64,000 bases of DNA from CALAED01 sp036555725 (GTDB lineage Bacteria; Actinomycetota; Actinomycetes; Streptosporangiales; Streptosporangiaceae), in assembly GCA_036555725.1 (NCBI GenBank), contig DATBKU010000135.1, forward strand, positions 1 through 64,000. The letters are read 5' to 3'. The notes below the pieces were generated by a model. It did not search any database and had not been told where the DNA came from. It was given only the letters and a program-made list of their open reading frames with translations. Position numbers and translations under genes: made by a program. This document shows positions 16,688 to 26,689 of this stretch, one piece after another. How positions within the stretch are numbered: position 1 is the first letter of the stretch; each line of letters starts with the position of its first letter.

Positions 16688-17476
16688 ATGGGTGAGATGA
16701 GGAGGGCCGCCGTGGCCGCCCACCAGGGAAGGCGACCGGGTGTGCCCAGGTCGAGTAAGGTCCGGACCGCGGTCGTGTGGGAGGTGCTGCGCGCCGCGCT
16801 GGAGCGGCATGCCGCGGCGTCCGGGCGGTCCGAGCTCGACGTCGTCGACGCCGGCGGCGGCACCGGCGGGTTCGCCGTGCCGCTGGCCGAGCTCGGGCAC
16901 CGTGTGACCGTCGTCGATCCCAGCCCCGACGCCCTGGCCGCGCTGGAGCGCCGCGCCGCCGAGTCCGGCGTTGCGGTGCGCGGTGTGCAGGGCGACGCCG
17001 ACGACCTGCTCGGGCTGGTCGGTGCCGGCAGCGCCGATCTGGTCCTGTGCCACAGCGTCCTGGAGTACGTCGACGAGCCCGCGGCGACCATGGCCTCCCT
17101 CGCCGAGACCGTGCGGCCCGGCGGTGCCGTCAGCGTGCTCGCCGCGGGTCGGCTGGCGGCGGTGCTGCACCGCGCGCTGGCCGGTCACTTCGACGACTCG
17201 CGCCGGGTGCTGACCGCCGCCGACGGCCGCTGGGGCGATCGCGACCCGGTGCCCCGCCGGTTCACCCGGGAGGCGCTCGCCGGGCTCGCCGAGGCCGCCG
17301 GCCTGCACGTCACGGAGGTGCACGGCATCAGGATCTTCGCCGATCTGGTGGCGGGCAGCGTCATCGAGGCCGAGCACGACGCGGCCGAGGCGCTGATCGC
17401 ACTGGAGACCGTCGCCTCCACCCATCCTGTCCTGTGCGATCTCGCCGCCCAGCTCCATGTGCTCGCCCGGCGCTGA
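16688..17476 (+). CDS. Class I SAM-dependent methyltransferase
   Basis: 262 residues. The SAM-binding fold is clear: motif I LDVVDAGGGTGGFAVPLAELGH (about residues 49-70), motif II VTVVDPSP, and ADLVLCHSVLEYVDEPAATM for motifs III and IV. It looks like the SmtA/CmoA-like branch that often lies beside DNA polymerase IV in actinobacteria. The substrate is unknown. ATG 16688 sits close to GAGG; an ATG three codons in is possible. The dinB start follows 30 bases after the stop. Confidence 0.85.
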   Translation: MGEMRRAAVAAHQGRRPGVPRSSKVRTAVVWEVLRAALERHAAASGRSELDVVDAGGGTGGFAVPLAELGHRVTVVDPSPDALAALERRAAESGVAVRGVQGDADDLLGLVGAGSADLVLCHSVLEYVDEPAATMASLAETVRPGGAVSVLAAGRLAAVLHRALAGHFDDSRRVLTAADGRWGDRDPVPRRFTREALAGLAEAAGLHVTEVHGIRIFADLVAGSVIEAEHDAAEALIALETVASTHPVLCDLAAQLHVLARR

Positions 17477-17506
17477 CCCCCGCCGCCCGGCGCGCGGCCT
17501 GGTCCC

Positions 17507-18781
17507 ATGAGCCGGAAGCAGCAGCTGCACCGGCCGGGGCCGCAGCCGGGGCCGCCGGCCGACGACACCGGCTGCCCGATCCTGCACGTGGACATGGACG
17601 CGTTCTTCGTGAGCGTGGAGCTGCTCGACCACCCCGAGCTGCGCGGCAGGCCAGTGATCGTCGGCGGAGCCGGGGGCCGCGGTGTGGTGGCGGCCGCGTC
17701 GTATGAGGCGCGCGAGTTCGGCGTGCACTCGGCGATGCCGATGTCCCGCGCGCGTCGGCTGTGCCCGCAGGCGGCGGTGCTGCCGCCCGAGCATGACAAG
17801 TACGCCCAGGTGTCCGCGGCCGTCATGGAAATCTTCCGGTCGGTCACGCCACTGGTCGAGCCGCTGGCCCTCGACGAGGCGTTCCTCGACGTCTCCGGGG
17901 CCCGCCGGCTGCTGGGGCGGCCCGCCCAGATCGCCCAGCTGATCCGCGAACGGGTCGCCGAGCAGCAGGGCATCACCTGCTCGGTGGGCGTGGCCAGTAC
18001 CAAGTTCGTGGCGAAACTGGCGTCCACCCGGTGCAAGCCCAACGGCCTGCTCGTCGTCCCGGCCGACGGGGCGGTGGAGTTCCTGCACGCGCTACCGGTG
18101 GCGGCGCTGTGGGGCGTGGGGGAGCGCACCGAGGAGGCCCTGCTGCGCCTCGGCCTGCGTACGGTCGCCGACATCGCCCAAACGCCGCTGACCGCTCTCC
18201 AGCGCGAGCTCGGCTCCGCACTCGGCGCGCACCTGCACGACCTGTCATGGGGGCGCGATCCGCGGCCAGTGGTGGCCACGACGCCCGACAAGAGCATCGG
18301 CGCCGAAGAGACCTTCGATCACGACATCGACGATCCGGAGACCATCCGGCGGGAGCTGCTGCGGCTGTCCGCACGGGTCGGGTCGCGGCTGCGCGCGGGT
18401 GGCCACGTGGGCCGGACCATCAGCGTCAAGCTGCGACGGGCCGACTTCACGACGATCACCCGCGCCCGCACGCTGCGCGATCCGACCGACTTGGCGCATG
18501 TGATCTACGCCACAGCATGCGCCCTGTACGAAGCCTCCGGGCTGGAACGGGTACGACTCCGGCTAATCGGCGTCCGAGTTGAGAACCTTGCCCCGGCGGA
18601 CGAGGCCTCTCAGCAGCTCACTCTGGGTGAACCGGAGACCGGCTGGCGCGAGGCAGAGCGCGTGATGGACCAAGTCGCCAGGCGGTTCGGCAGGGGCGCG
18701 ATTGGGCCCGCCGCCCTGGTACGCCCGGAGGAGGCGGCGAACGCGAGTGACGCGAGTGAGGGAGGGGACGAGAGACAATGA
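17507..18781 (+). CDS. dinB: DNA polymerase IV (Y family)
   Basis: 424 residues. Translesion polymerase. Palm motifs with metal-binding residues are present: ILHVDMDAFFVSVE near the N-terminus and PLALDEAFLDVSG. The SVGVASTKFVAKLAS segment and helix-hairpin-helix region (PVAALWGVGERTEEALLRLG) follow, then the little-finger domain. A QQLTLGE motif near the C-terminus matches a beta-clamp-binding peptide. The tail is Ala/Glu-rich and disordered. Start ATG 17507. No LexA-type box was recognised upstream. Confidence 0.95.
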   Translation: MSRKQQLHRPGPQPGPPADDTGCPILHVDMDAFFVSVELLDHPELRGRPVIVGGAGGRGVVAAASYEAREFGVHSAMPMSRARRLCPQAAVLPPEHDKYAQVSAAVMEIFRSVTPLVEPLALDEAFLDVSGARRLLGRPAQIAQLIRERVAEQQGITCSVGVASTKFVAKLASTRCKPNGLLVVPADGAVEFLHALPVAALWGVGERTEEALLRLGLRTVADIAQTPLTALQRELGSALGAHLHDLSWGRDPRPVVATTPDKSIGAEETFDHDIDDPETIRRELLRLSARVGSRLRAGGHVGRTISVKLRRADFTTITRARTLRDPTDLAHVIYATACALYEASGLERVRLRLIGVRVENLAPADEASQQLTLGEPETGWREAERVMDQVARRFGRGAIGPAALVRPEEAANASDASEGGDERQ

Positions 18782-18928
18782 TCACAGTGTGCAACATGTC
18801 TCATGAGTTGTCCCCGGGTGGACGTTTCCTTTCGTCCGGTCGTCTCGGCTCGTATTCTGGGCAGTACAAGAGTCAGTACCCCGTCCGGCAGCGGATTTCC
18901 CGTCACGGGGCTGTCATTGGGAGGCGCC

Positions 18929-19315
18929 GTGCCGCTCTCTGAGCACGAGCAACGCATGCTCGACCAGATCGAGCGGGCGTTGTATACCGAGGATCCGAAA
19001 TTCGCTCACGCGGTCCGCTCGACCGATCCGCAAGTGCACTACAAGCGTCGGATCGTCAAGGCCGTCCTTGGCTTCGTGCTGGGCGTATGTGCGCTGATGG
19101 CCGGCCTGGTCGTCAACGCCATGCCGATCACCGTGATCATCAGCGGAGCCGGCTTCCTCGTCATGACCGCCTGCTGCGTCTGGGCCCTGTCCAGTTGGAA
19201 ACGGATGAACGGGGCCCCCGAGCCCAACGCGCCCAAGGACGCCCCACGACCTAGTCGTGGCAGCTTCATGGAGCGACTCGAGGAGCGCTGGCGGCGCCGC
19301 AACGAGGAGCGCTGA
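18929..19315 (+). CDS. DUF3040 membrane protein
   Basis: 128 residues from GTG 18929, directly after a GGGAGG site. The opening PLSEHEQRMLDQIERALYTEDPKFA is the DUF3040 hallmark, followed by two membrane helices (about residues 43-60 and 64-86) and a basic Arg/Glu-rich C-terminal helix (FMERLEERWRRRNEER). DUF3040 is found almost only in actinobacteria and has no settled function. A 147-base gap with AT-rich patches (TATTCT near 18853) separates it from dinB, so it probably has its own promoter. Confidence 0.88.
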   Translation: MPLSEHEQRMLDQIERALYTEDPKFAHAVRSTDPQVHYKRRIVKAVLGFVLGVCALMAGLVVNAMPITVIISGAGFLVMTACCVWALSSWKRMNGAPEPNAPKDAPRPSRGSFMERLEERWRRRNEER

Positions 19316-19363
19316 GCCCTACCCCGCACCGGGGGGATCGCACCCCACCCGGCAACCCGGTAC

Positions 19364-19392
19364 GTCCGCGCGGACGCGTGATCCGCGTGATC
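19364..19392. repeat. Palindrome and 9-base direct repeat between convergent genes
   Basis: GTCCGCGCGGAC (19364-19375) is a perfect 12-base palindrome; CGCGTGATC is then repeated head to tail at 19375-19383 and 19384-19392. The position between the converging DUF3040 and TgpA genes suggests a shared terminator, but there is no U-run. Confidence 0.35.
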
Positions 19393-19402
19393 TAAGACAG
19401 GG

Positions 19403-21925
19403 CTACGCCGAGCCGCCGCGTGTCCGCCACAGGCCGCGAGTCCGCCACAGGGAACGGGGGTTGAACGCGAGATTGTCGAGGTGATCGAGGGCCTCGAGCA
19501 ACCGGCCGGCACTCGCCCGGAACGCCGCCATCGTCGACGGCGGGATGAAGATGGCCTTGACTCTCGTCCAGCGGTCTGCCGCGGCCGCGAAGGTCTGGCG
19601 CATCAACCGTGAGTCGGCGCGCAGAGTATCGATCGCCCCCGGCGTGGGCGCGTAGCGAGCCCGCTCCTCGGCCATGGTGATGCGGGTCAGCGCGTCCGCC
19701 GCAGTCCCGCCCAGATTCAGCTGCCGGGCCATCCGCCGAGCCACCGCGCGCGGACTCTCCGCCGGCCGCCATTCCACGCCGTAGTCGATCGCGGCGGCCC
19801 GCAGCTCCGCCCAGGCCGCATGCGCCGTGCGCTCGGCCCGCAGCGCACGGGCCGCCCGGCCGGCCTTGGCGCCCTGCACGATCAGTTCGCCCGCGCCGTC
19901 CGTACGTTCGCCGCTATCGGTGTCGGCGGGCGGCGACTCGGCCGCCTCGTCCGCGGGCGGCACGACGGCGGACACCAGCGCCCAGCGTCGTCTCCGGGTG
20001 AGCAGCCGCGCCATGAACGGGACCAGCGCCAGCAGTACCAGTACCAGGCCCGCCGCGAGCCAGCCGTACGGGAACCCCGAGTCGTCGGAGCCCGGCACCT
20101 CGGCCGTGGTGCCCAGGCCGCTGGGGTCGCGGATCCGGTTCAGGTCGCTCGGCGCCGCGGATGGCGACGGCGAGGCCGCCGCGGAGGCGGACGCCGAGGG
20201 CGCCCCCGAGGCGCCCGGGATGGTCGTGGTGGGCGGCACCGCGTACTGCGGGACGGTCGCGGTGCCCTGTCCGGTGGGCCCGCCCGGGGTGGGCTCGAAC
20301 CGGACCCAGCCGATACCGGAGAAATACAGCTCGGGCCAGGCATGGGTGTCGCGGGAACGCACGATGTGGTTGCCCTTGGAGTCCGACACCCCGGTCGTGT
20401 AGCCCATGGCCACCCGGGCGGGGATCTTCAGCAGCCGGGCCATCAGCGCCATTGAGGCGGCGAACTGCTCGCAGTAGCCCGCCTTGTCCTTCTCCAGGAA
20501 GTCGACCAGGTCGCTGACGCGCTGCGGCGGCGGCGCCTCGGTGGTGTAGGTGAACTGGCCGTTGGTGAACCAGTCCTGCAACAGGACGGCCTTGTCGTAC
20601 GACGACGTGGCCGAGTGCGTGACGTTCTCGGCGATCTGCCGGACGCTGTCGGGGATGTTGGGCGGCACCCGGGTGAACTGCTCCTCGACCGGTGGGGGCG
20701 GCGCCGACGCGGCCCGGAGGTCGCCGGGGGAGGGGCTCACCTTCAGGCTGTCCACCGTGTAGTCGCGGCCGCCGGCAGCGTCGCGCAGGGAGTACACCAT
20801 CAGCGACGGCGCGTGGACCCGCCAGTCGCCCTGGATGTCGACCCGAGTCGGCGGGTACGGCATCGGCAGGAACTTCAACTCGACGTGATCGTCGATGGAG
20901 ATCTTGGTCTGGTACCGCCCCGCCGGCTGGAATGTCAGGCCCGGAGCGGGCGGCAGCACCTTGTCCTTGATCTTGTCGCGCGGGCTGCTGGACAGCTCGC
21001 TGTAGGTCCAGCGGTCTCCGTCGAACCGGTCCAGGGCGTACAGCCGCAGGTAGTCCGGCTGCGGGTCGTTGGTGCGGAAGCTCAGCACCTCGGCGTCGTC
21101 GGTGCGGGTGAGCTCGCGCTTCAGGCTGACCAGCGGGTCGAGCGTGGTCACCGTTCTGGCGCCGTGCCCGCCGGTGCCGGTGCCGCCCATGCCGAAAAAG
21201 CCCTTGGGCTGGATGCCGGGCACGATCGACGGGAGCAGCACGGCGGCGGCGACGGCGGTCAGCCCGATGCGGCGCCCGGTGAGGGCGAGCGCGCTGGAGT
21301 TCGGCTGCTCTCGTGGTGAGTCGTCGGACCAGCGGCTGGTGAACACCGGCCGCCCCCAGCCGACCACCTGCACCCGCGCGTCGGCGAGCAGCAGCCACAG
21401 GTAGCCGGCCGCGCCGATACCGAAGGCCAGCCAGCTGATGCTCTCCTCCCGGATCGCGGCCGGCACGCTGTACATCGCCAGCAGCGGAAGGCCGGCGGGC
21501 GCCGCCCGCCGCAGCCGTACGGCCAGCAGATCGACGAGCACCGCGACCAGGCCGATCCCGAGCGTGGAGAGCAGGGCGATGCCGGGGATCAACGGTACCG
21601 GCGCGGCGTAGGTGTTGGCCGCGTGCCCGCCCTCCTTGATCAACTCGCCCAGCCGCGCGACCGACTCCGGAGTCGGGATGAGACCGAGCAGCGCCTCCCC
21701 GCCCGCGTACACGACCGTGACGTAGACGAACAGGGCGCCGAGCCCGCCGGCCAGGTTGACCAGCGCGGGCAGCCGGTACCTGCGGATAAGCGCGCCGGTG
21801 CCGGACACGGCCAGCACCGCGCCCAGCCCGGTCCAGAACCAGCCGGCCGACACGAAGAGCGGATAGAGCCCGATCGACCCGCACAGGGTCGCCACGGCCG
21901 CCGCGATCGTCAGCTGCGCCTTCAT
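19403..21925 (-). CDS. TgpA-type transglutaminase-like membrane protein
   Basis: 840 residues. An N-terminal membrane block of several helices (about 1-260), an extracytoplasmic transglutaminase-like domain (about 450-560), a Ser/Ala/Pro-rich linker, a further helix near residue 620 and a C-terminal DUF4129-like soluble part. The cysteine-protease-fold residues are visible: GYCEQFAASMALMARLLKIPARVAMGY (Cys) and DTHAWPELYF (His), with the Asp-position region after GWVRFEPTPGG. Last gene of the moxR-DUF58-TgpA unit; one base separates its start from the DUF58 stop. The family is linked to envelope and peptidoglycan processing; the substrate is not known. Confidence 0.9.
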   Translation of the reverse strand: MKAQLTIAAAVATLCGSIGLYPLFVSAGWFWTGLGAVLAVSGTGALIRRYRLPALVNLAGGLGALFVYVTVVYAGGEALLGLIPTPESVARLGELIKEGGHAANTYAAPVPLIPGIALLSTLGIGLVAVLVDLLAVRLRRAAPAGLPLLAMYSVPAAIREESISWLAFGIGAAGYLWLLLADARVQVVGWGRPVFTSRWSDDSPREQPNSSALALTGRRIGLTAVAAAVLLPSIVPGIQPKGFFGMGGTGTGGHGARTVTTLDPLVSLKRELTRTDDAEVLSFRTNDPQPDYLRLYALDRFDGDRWTYSELSSSPRDKIKDKVLPPAPGLTFQPAGRYQTKISIDDHVELKFLPMPYPPTRVDIQGDWRVHAPSLMVYSLRDAAGGRDYTVDSLKVSPSPGDLRAASAPPPPVEEQFTRVPPNIPDSVRQIAENVTHSATSSYDKAVLLQDWFTNGQFTYTTEAPPPQRVSDLVDFLEKDKAGYCEQFAASMALMARLLKIPARVAMGYTTGVSDSKGNHIVRSRDTHAWPELYFSGIGWVRFEPTPGGPTGQGTATVPQYAVPPTTTIPGASGAPSASASAAASPSPSAAPSDLNRIRDPSGLGTTAEVPGSDDSGFPYGWLAAGLVLVLLALVPFMARLLTRRRRWALVSAVVPPADEAAESPPADTDSGERTDGAGELIVQGAKAGRAARALRAERTAHAAWAELRAAAIDYGVEWRPAESPRAVARRMARQLNLGGTAADALTRITMAEERARYAPTPGAIDTLRADSRLMRQTFAAAADRWTRVKAIFIPPSTMAAFRASAGRLLEALDHLDNLAFNPRSLWRTRGLWRTRGGSA

Positions 21926-21926
21926 C

Positions 21927-23237
21927 TCACCGGCTCCGGTCTCGTACGGCGGTCAGCTGGATGTCCTCGGCGGCCTGGTCGGCGTGCGCCCACGCGGTGG
22001 CCAGCGCCGCGGCGGAGCTGACCGTCACCACTCGCCAGCCCGCCGCGCGCAGCAGCCGCGCCGACGTCGCGGTGCTCGCGGCGAACGCGGCCGCGCCGGA
22101 GGACGTCTCGCCGGCGGGAGTGTCGATGTCGATCAGGACGGCCATGCAAGTGGCTGTGCCGCGCCGGATTCCGGACAGGGCCCGGGCCTCGGCCTGGCTC
22201 AACCGGCCCAGCACCGCGATGACGAGTCCGTCGCCCTCGCCGCCCGAGCCGACGGCCCCGCGCAGTGCCGCGAGCCCGGGCTGCAGCGAATGGTTCCGGG
22301 ACGTACGGACGACGGCCAGGCTGTCGAGCAGCGCGCCGTGGAAGGCACTGGACGGCCCCAGCACCTCGCCGGCGTCGGTGACGAACCGGAGCCCGAAGCC
22401 CTCCCGGCCGAGGTGCACACCGATCGACGCGGCGGCCGAGACCGCCTGCTCGAACGACGACGCGGGGCCCTCGCCCGGGTGCACGCTGCGGCGGGTGTCG
22501 AGGAACAAGGTGCCGCGGCTTTGCCACTGCTGCTCCTCGCGGCGCACCATCAGCTCGCCGTACCGGGCCGTCGACCGCCAGTGCACGCGGCGCAGGTCGT
22601 CGCCGTGCCGGTATTCGCGCGGCGCCACGTCGTCCTCGCCGGCCGTCGAGATCGTGCGGGCCCGGCTGTCGCCGCCGCCCGTCCAGGCCCCGACGAACCG
22701 GCCGCGCGGCAGCGGCACGATCGTGGGAGTGACCGTGAGCGTGTCGGTCATGCTGAACGACCTGGCCAGCTCGACCAGGCCGAACGGGTCGGCCAGCCGC
22801 ACCGACAGCGGCCCCACCTTGAACCGGCCCCGGACGTCGGATCGCACCCGGTAGCTCAGCTCGCGGGCGCCTTGCGGCTCGACACGGTCCAGCACGAACC
22901 GGGCGCCGCTCGTCCCGGACAGCCCGCCCAGGGTGTACGGCACCCGATCGGAGACGAGCAGCAGGCCGGTGGGCAGCCGGGAGACGTTCTCGAGCCGCAG
23001 ATCGACGTGCGCCTCGTGGCCGATGGGCAGCCGCGACGGGTCGAGCCGGCGCGCGCACGCCAGGCGGTACCGGGTGCGCGACACCGCCAGCGCCGAGAGC
23101 AGCGGCAACGCCAGCACCAGCACGCCCGCGCGCAGCAGATCACGCTCGCCCAGCACGAACGAGCAGATGATCGCGGTCACCCCGGCCGCGGCGAACGACC
23201 GCCCGCGGGTGGTGAGGGCCGTCAGGGTCCTGAGCAT
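21927..23237 (-). CDS. DUF58 domain protein
   Basis: 436 residues with two N-terminal membrane helices (about 10-50), a beta-rich middle and a C-terminal von Willebrand-A-like DUF58 core. The DUF58 signature is GDDLRRVHWRSTARYGELMVRREEQ, about residues 212-236. These proteins act with a MoxR ATPase and a TgpA-type transglutaminase-like partner, as the order here shows. Starts five bases before the moxR stop end. Probably membrane-attached and involved in assembly or repair of envelope protein complexes; this is inference from the gene set. Confidence 0.88.
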   Translation of the reverse strand: MLRTLTALTTRGRSFAAAGVTAIICSFVLGERDLLRAGVLVLALPLLSALAVSRTRYRLACARRLDPSRLPIGHEAHVDLRLENVSRLPTGLLLVSDRVPYTLGGLSGTSGARFVLDRVEPQGARELSYRVRSDVRGRFKVGPLSVRLADPFGLVELARSFSMTDTLTVTPTIVPLPRGRFVGAWTGGGDSRARTISTAGEDDVAPREYRHGDDLRRVHWRSTARYGELMVRREEQQWQSRGTLFLDTRRSVHPGEGPASSFEQAVSAAASIGVHLGREGFGLRFVTDAGEVLGPSSAFHGALLDSLAVVRTSRNHSLQPGLAALRGAVGSGGEGDGLVIAVLGRLSQAEARALSGIRRGTATCMAVLIDIDTPAGETSSGAAAFAASTATSARLLRAAGWRVVTVSSAAALATAWAHADQAAEDIQLTAVRDRSR

Positions 23238-23241
23238 CGCG

Positions 23242-24222
<981 letters not shown>

Positions 24223-24692
24223 TAACCCTCCTCAGCCACTCCGTGGCCGCTATCTGGCACGACCCCGTCCGCATTCTTCGGGGGCAGCGGGGGCACGCGA
24301 CCCCTGCTAGACGGAGTACCACCCATTTTGTCTGCTTACCGACAGTACGTCGTCAAGCATCGCCGCACCGATATCTCAGCGACGGTTGGGGAAAGCGTGA
24401 CCTCCGTGCCCGGAGTGACGTCACCACCGCCCCTACCACTCTGCTCCACAACGCGCCCGCCCCTCCACCTGGCACGCAAGCCCGCCTGAGAAAGCGGACG
24501 TCCGCCCTTCGTACACCGCCCGATGCCTCAATGTTCCGGTCATTTCTCCTAGGGATTACGTACGGGACAGGGCGTGAGATTCGTGCGAGCCGTTCGCCGC
24601 GTGGCTGGGCCGCCCTCGTCCTCCACTCTGCACCACCGCCGCTGACCTGCACGTTTATCCGAAAAAACAGGCCTGGACGCAGGTTCTGATAG
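24223..24692. other. Divergent gap between moxR and the mraZ promoter
   Basis: No gene supported. On the minus strand TTGACG at 24356-24351 could be the -35 box for moxR, but the -10 region (AGACAA or TAAGCA, depending on spacer) is poor. Reading frames across the gap show no coding signal. The mraZ promoter begins at 24693. Confidence 0.4.
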
Positions 24693-24720
24693 TTGACGGT
24701 GGGGAATTGTGGAGTACAGT
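24693..24720 (+). promoter_or_regulatory. Probable sigma70-type promoter of mraZ/dcw
   Basis: TTGACG at 24693-24698, a 16-base spacer and TACAGT at 24715-24720 (fits TAnnnT). The predicted start of transcription is about 45 bases ahead of the mraZ ATG. The -10 lies within the row of MraZ-type boxes, so a bound protein would cover it. Confidence 0.6.
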
Positions 24721-24734
24721 GGGGCGCCGTGGGG
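24700..24734 (+). promoter_or_regulatory. MraZ-binding repeats (four boxes, 10-base period)
   Basis: TGGGG at 24700, TGGAG at 24710, TGGGG at 24720 and TGGGG at 24730, each separated by five bases. MraZ from several bacteria is known to bind TGGGN repeats spaced five bases apart ahead of its own gene. Here the boxes overlie the -10 region, which predicts autorepression of the dcw cluster. Confidence 0.8.
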
Positions 24735-24770
24735 GTAGTCGCACCCCACGTGGCGCGGGGAGGTGGGCCG

Positions 24771-25202
24771 ATGTTTCTCGGCACCCATTCACCGCGCCTC
24801 GACGACAAGGGACGGCTGTTCCTGCCGGCGAAGTACCGCGAGGAGCTGTCGGGGGGATTGGTGATCACGAAGGGCCAGGAGCGCTGCCTGTACGTCTTCC
24901 CCATGGCAGAGTTCCAGCGCATCACCGAGGCGCTTCGTGCCGCACCGGTCACCGCGAAGTCCGTACGCGACTACAGCCGGGTCTTCTTCGCCAGCGCGTC
25001 CGACGAGGTCCCCGACAAGCAGGGGCGGATCACCATTCCGCCGGCGCTGCGCGGCTACGCCGGTCTCGACCGCGACTGTTCGGTCATCGGGGCCAATACG
25101 CGCCTGGAGATCTGGGACGCGCAGGCCTGGGAGACCTATCTCGAGCAGAGCGAGCAGCAGTTCTCCGATCTGTCGGAGGAGGTGTTGCCCGGCGTCCTTT
25201 GA
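24771..25202 (+). CDS. mraZ: Transcriptional regulator MraZ
   Basis: 143 residues from ATG 24771, preceded by GGGGAGGTGGG; longer in-frame starts run through the operator boxes. Two AbrB-like SpoVT half-domains: MFLGTHSPRLDDKGRLFLPAKYRE and a second with SDEVPDKQGRITIPPALRGYAGL, each carrying the DxxGRxxxPA pattern that makes the DNA-binding ring. It heads the division and cell-wall cluster and most likely represses its own promoter. Confidence 0.95.
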   Translation: MFLGTHSPRLDDKGRLFLPAKYREELSGGLVITKGQERCLYVFPMAEFQRITEALRAAPVTAKSVRDYSRVFFASASDEVPDKQGRITIPPALRGYAGLDRDCSVIGANTRLEIWDAQAWETYLEQSEQQFSDLSEEVLPGVL

Positions 25203-25399
25203 CGTTCGACCCGCCGGTGCGATTGGGGGCGGGCCCTCCTTAGGGGGTCGGTCAACAACACCGCGGCCCACGTTCGGCGAGGTCTCCACCCGCTCTCCGC
25301 GCCAGCTGGCGCACCTTCCCCGGTGCCAGGTGGCATACCTGCACAGCAGGGCCTTCCCCTGGGCAGCGGATGGGGACCTGGCCGGACGAGGCCGCCCGG

Positions 25400-25545
25400 G
25401 GCAGTCCGAGGAAATGGACACGACGCCCTGGGCGTGAGCCCCTCGGGGAGCCGCGACCCGGCGGTGCCACAGTCCGCGAGGTTGGGCCGGCGTTCTCCGC
25501 TGACAGAGTCGTTCGGGGCGGCGGCGGCCGCGAGGCCCAACGGTG
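25400..25545 (+). ncRNA. Candidate mraW-type structured RNA upstream of rsmH
   Basis: The 365-base mraZ-rsmH gap holds clear stems. CCGAGG (25406-25411) pairs with CCTCGG (25441-25446) and encloses ACGCCC/GGGCGT (25423-25428 with 25430-25435). GTTGGGCC (25481-25488) pairs with GGCCCAAC (25534-25541) just before the rsmH start. The mraW RNA motif is an established structured RNA in the 5' regions of actinobacterial mraW (rsmH) operons, and this is its expected place. I could not check the consensus, so the class is inferred. Confidence 0.45.
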
Positions 25546-25567
25546 GCAGCACATGGGGGTGTGTGAG

Positions 25568-26689
25568 ATGAACATGAGTGACCCCACGGGCCGATCCGGT
25601 CACGTGCCGGTCATGCTCGATCGCGTTCTGGAGTTGCTCGACCCCTCCCTCCGCGTCCCCGGAGCCTGCCACGTCGACGCCACGCTGGGCATGGGCGGCC
25701 ACGCCGTCGCGCTGCTCGAGGCGCACCCCGACCTGCGCCTGATCGGCATCGACCGCGACCCGACGGCACTGGAGCGAGCCGGCCGGCGGCTGTCCGCCTT
25801 CGGCGCCCGGGTGCGCCTCGAACACGCCGTCTACGACGAGATCCCGCAGATCCTCGACCGGCTGGACATCCCCTACGTACAGGGCGTGCTGTTCGACCTC
25901 GGCGTGTCGTCCCCGCAGCTCGACGAGGCGGAACGGGGGTTCGCCTACGCGTACGACGCCCCGCTCGACATGCGGATGGACCCCACTCAGTCCCGCACCG
26001 CCGCCGACGTCGTGAACGACTACCCGGTCGCGGACCTGGCGCGGATCCTGCGGGTGTACGGCGAGGAGCGGTTCGCCCGCCGCATCGCCGAGGCGATCGT
26101 CCGGGAGCGCGCCAAGGAGCGGCTGACGTCGACGAGGCGGCTCGCCGATCTCGTCCGGACGGCGATCCCGGCGGCGACCCGGCGTACGGGCGGCAACCCC
26201 GCGAAGCGGACCTTCCAGGCCCTGCGCATCGAGGTGAACGGGGAACTGGACACGTGGCGACGGGCGCTGCCCGCCGCCCTCGACACCCTCGCCGTGGGCG
26301 GTCGGGTGATCGTCCTCGCCTACCACTCGCTCGAGGACCGCATCACCAAACAGGTCTTCGCCGAGCGCACGACCGACACGACACCACCCGACCTGCCGGT
26401 ACCGCTCCCGGACAGGCAACCGAGGTTCGCGCTGCGCACGCGCGGCGCGGAAACCCCGTCGCAGGCCGAGATCGCCGCCAACCCACGGGCCGCGTCGGCC
26501 CGGCTGCGCGCCGTCGAGCGGATCCGCCCGGCGGCCGTGAGCGACGCTCGCGAGGCATCGGCGAGAACGGGACGCGGCGAAAACCCGCCGAGCGGGCGGA
26601 GCGAGCCATCAAGCACCCGCGACAGCCGTACGACGCCGCCCGCCGCGGGGCCGCCGGGCGAGCGCAGCGAACCAGGAGACACCGCATGA
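25568..26689 (+). CDS. rsmH: 16S rRNA m4C1402 methyltransferase
   Basis: 373 residues from ATG 25568 (ATG 25574 is also possible; both follow GGGGGTGTG). N4-methylates C1402 in the ribosomal P site. Seen: HVPVML start, HVDATLGMGGHAVALLE SAM-binding loop, GVLFDLGVSSPQLDEAERGFAY and PLDMRMDP, then the KRTFQALRIEVNGEL and LAYHSLEDRI signatures. The last ~50 residues are a low-complexity Ser/Pro/Arg tail. The stop overlaps the next start (ATGA). Confidence 0.95.
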   Translation: MNMSDPTGRSGHVPVMLDRVLELLDPSLRVPGACHVDATLGMGGHAVALLEAHPDLRLIGIDRDPTALERAGRRLSAFGARVRLEHAVYDEIPQILDRLDIPYVQGVLFDLGVSSPQLDEAERGFAYAYDAPLDMRMDPTQSRTAADVVNDYPVADLARILRVYGEERFARRIAEAIVRERAKERLTSTRRLADLVRTAIPAATRRTGGNPAKRTFQALRIEVNGELDTWRRALPAALDTLAVGGRVIVLAYHSLEDRITKQVFAERTTDTTPPDLPVPLPDRQPRFALRTRGAETPSQAEIAANPRAASARLRAVERIRPAAVSDAREASARTGRGENPPSGRSEPSSTRDSRTTPPAAGPPGERSEPGDTA

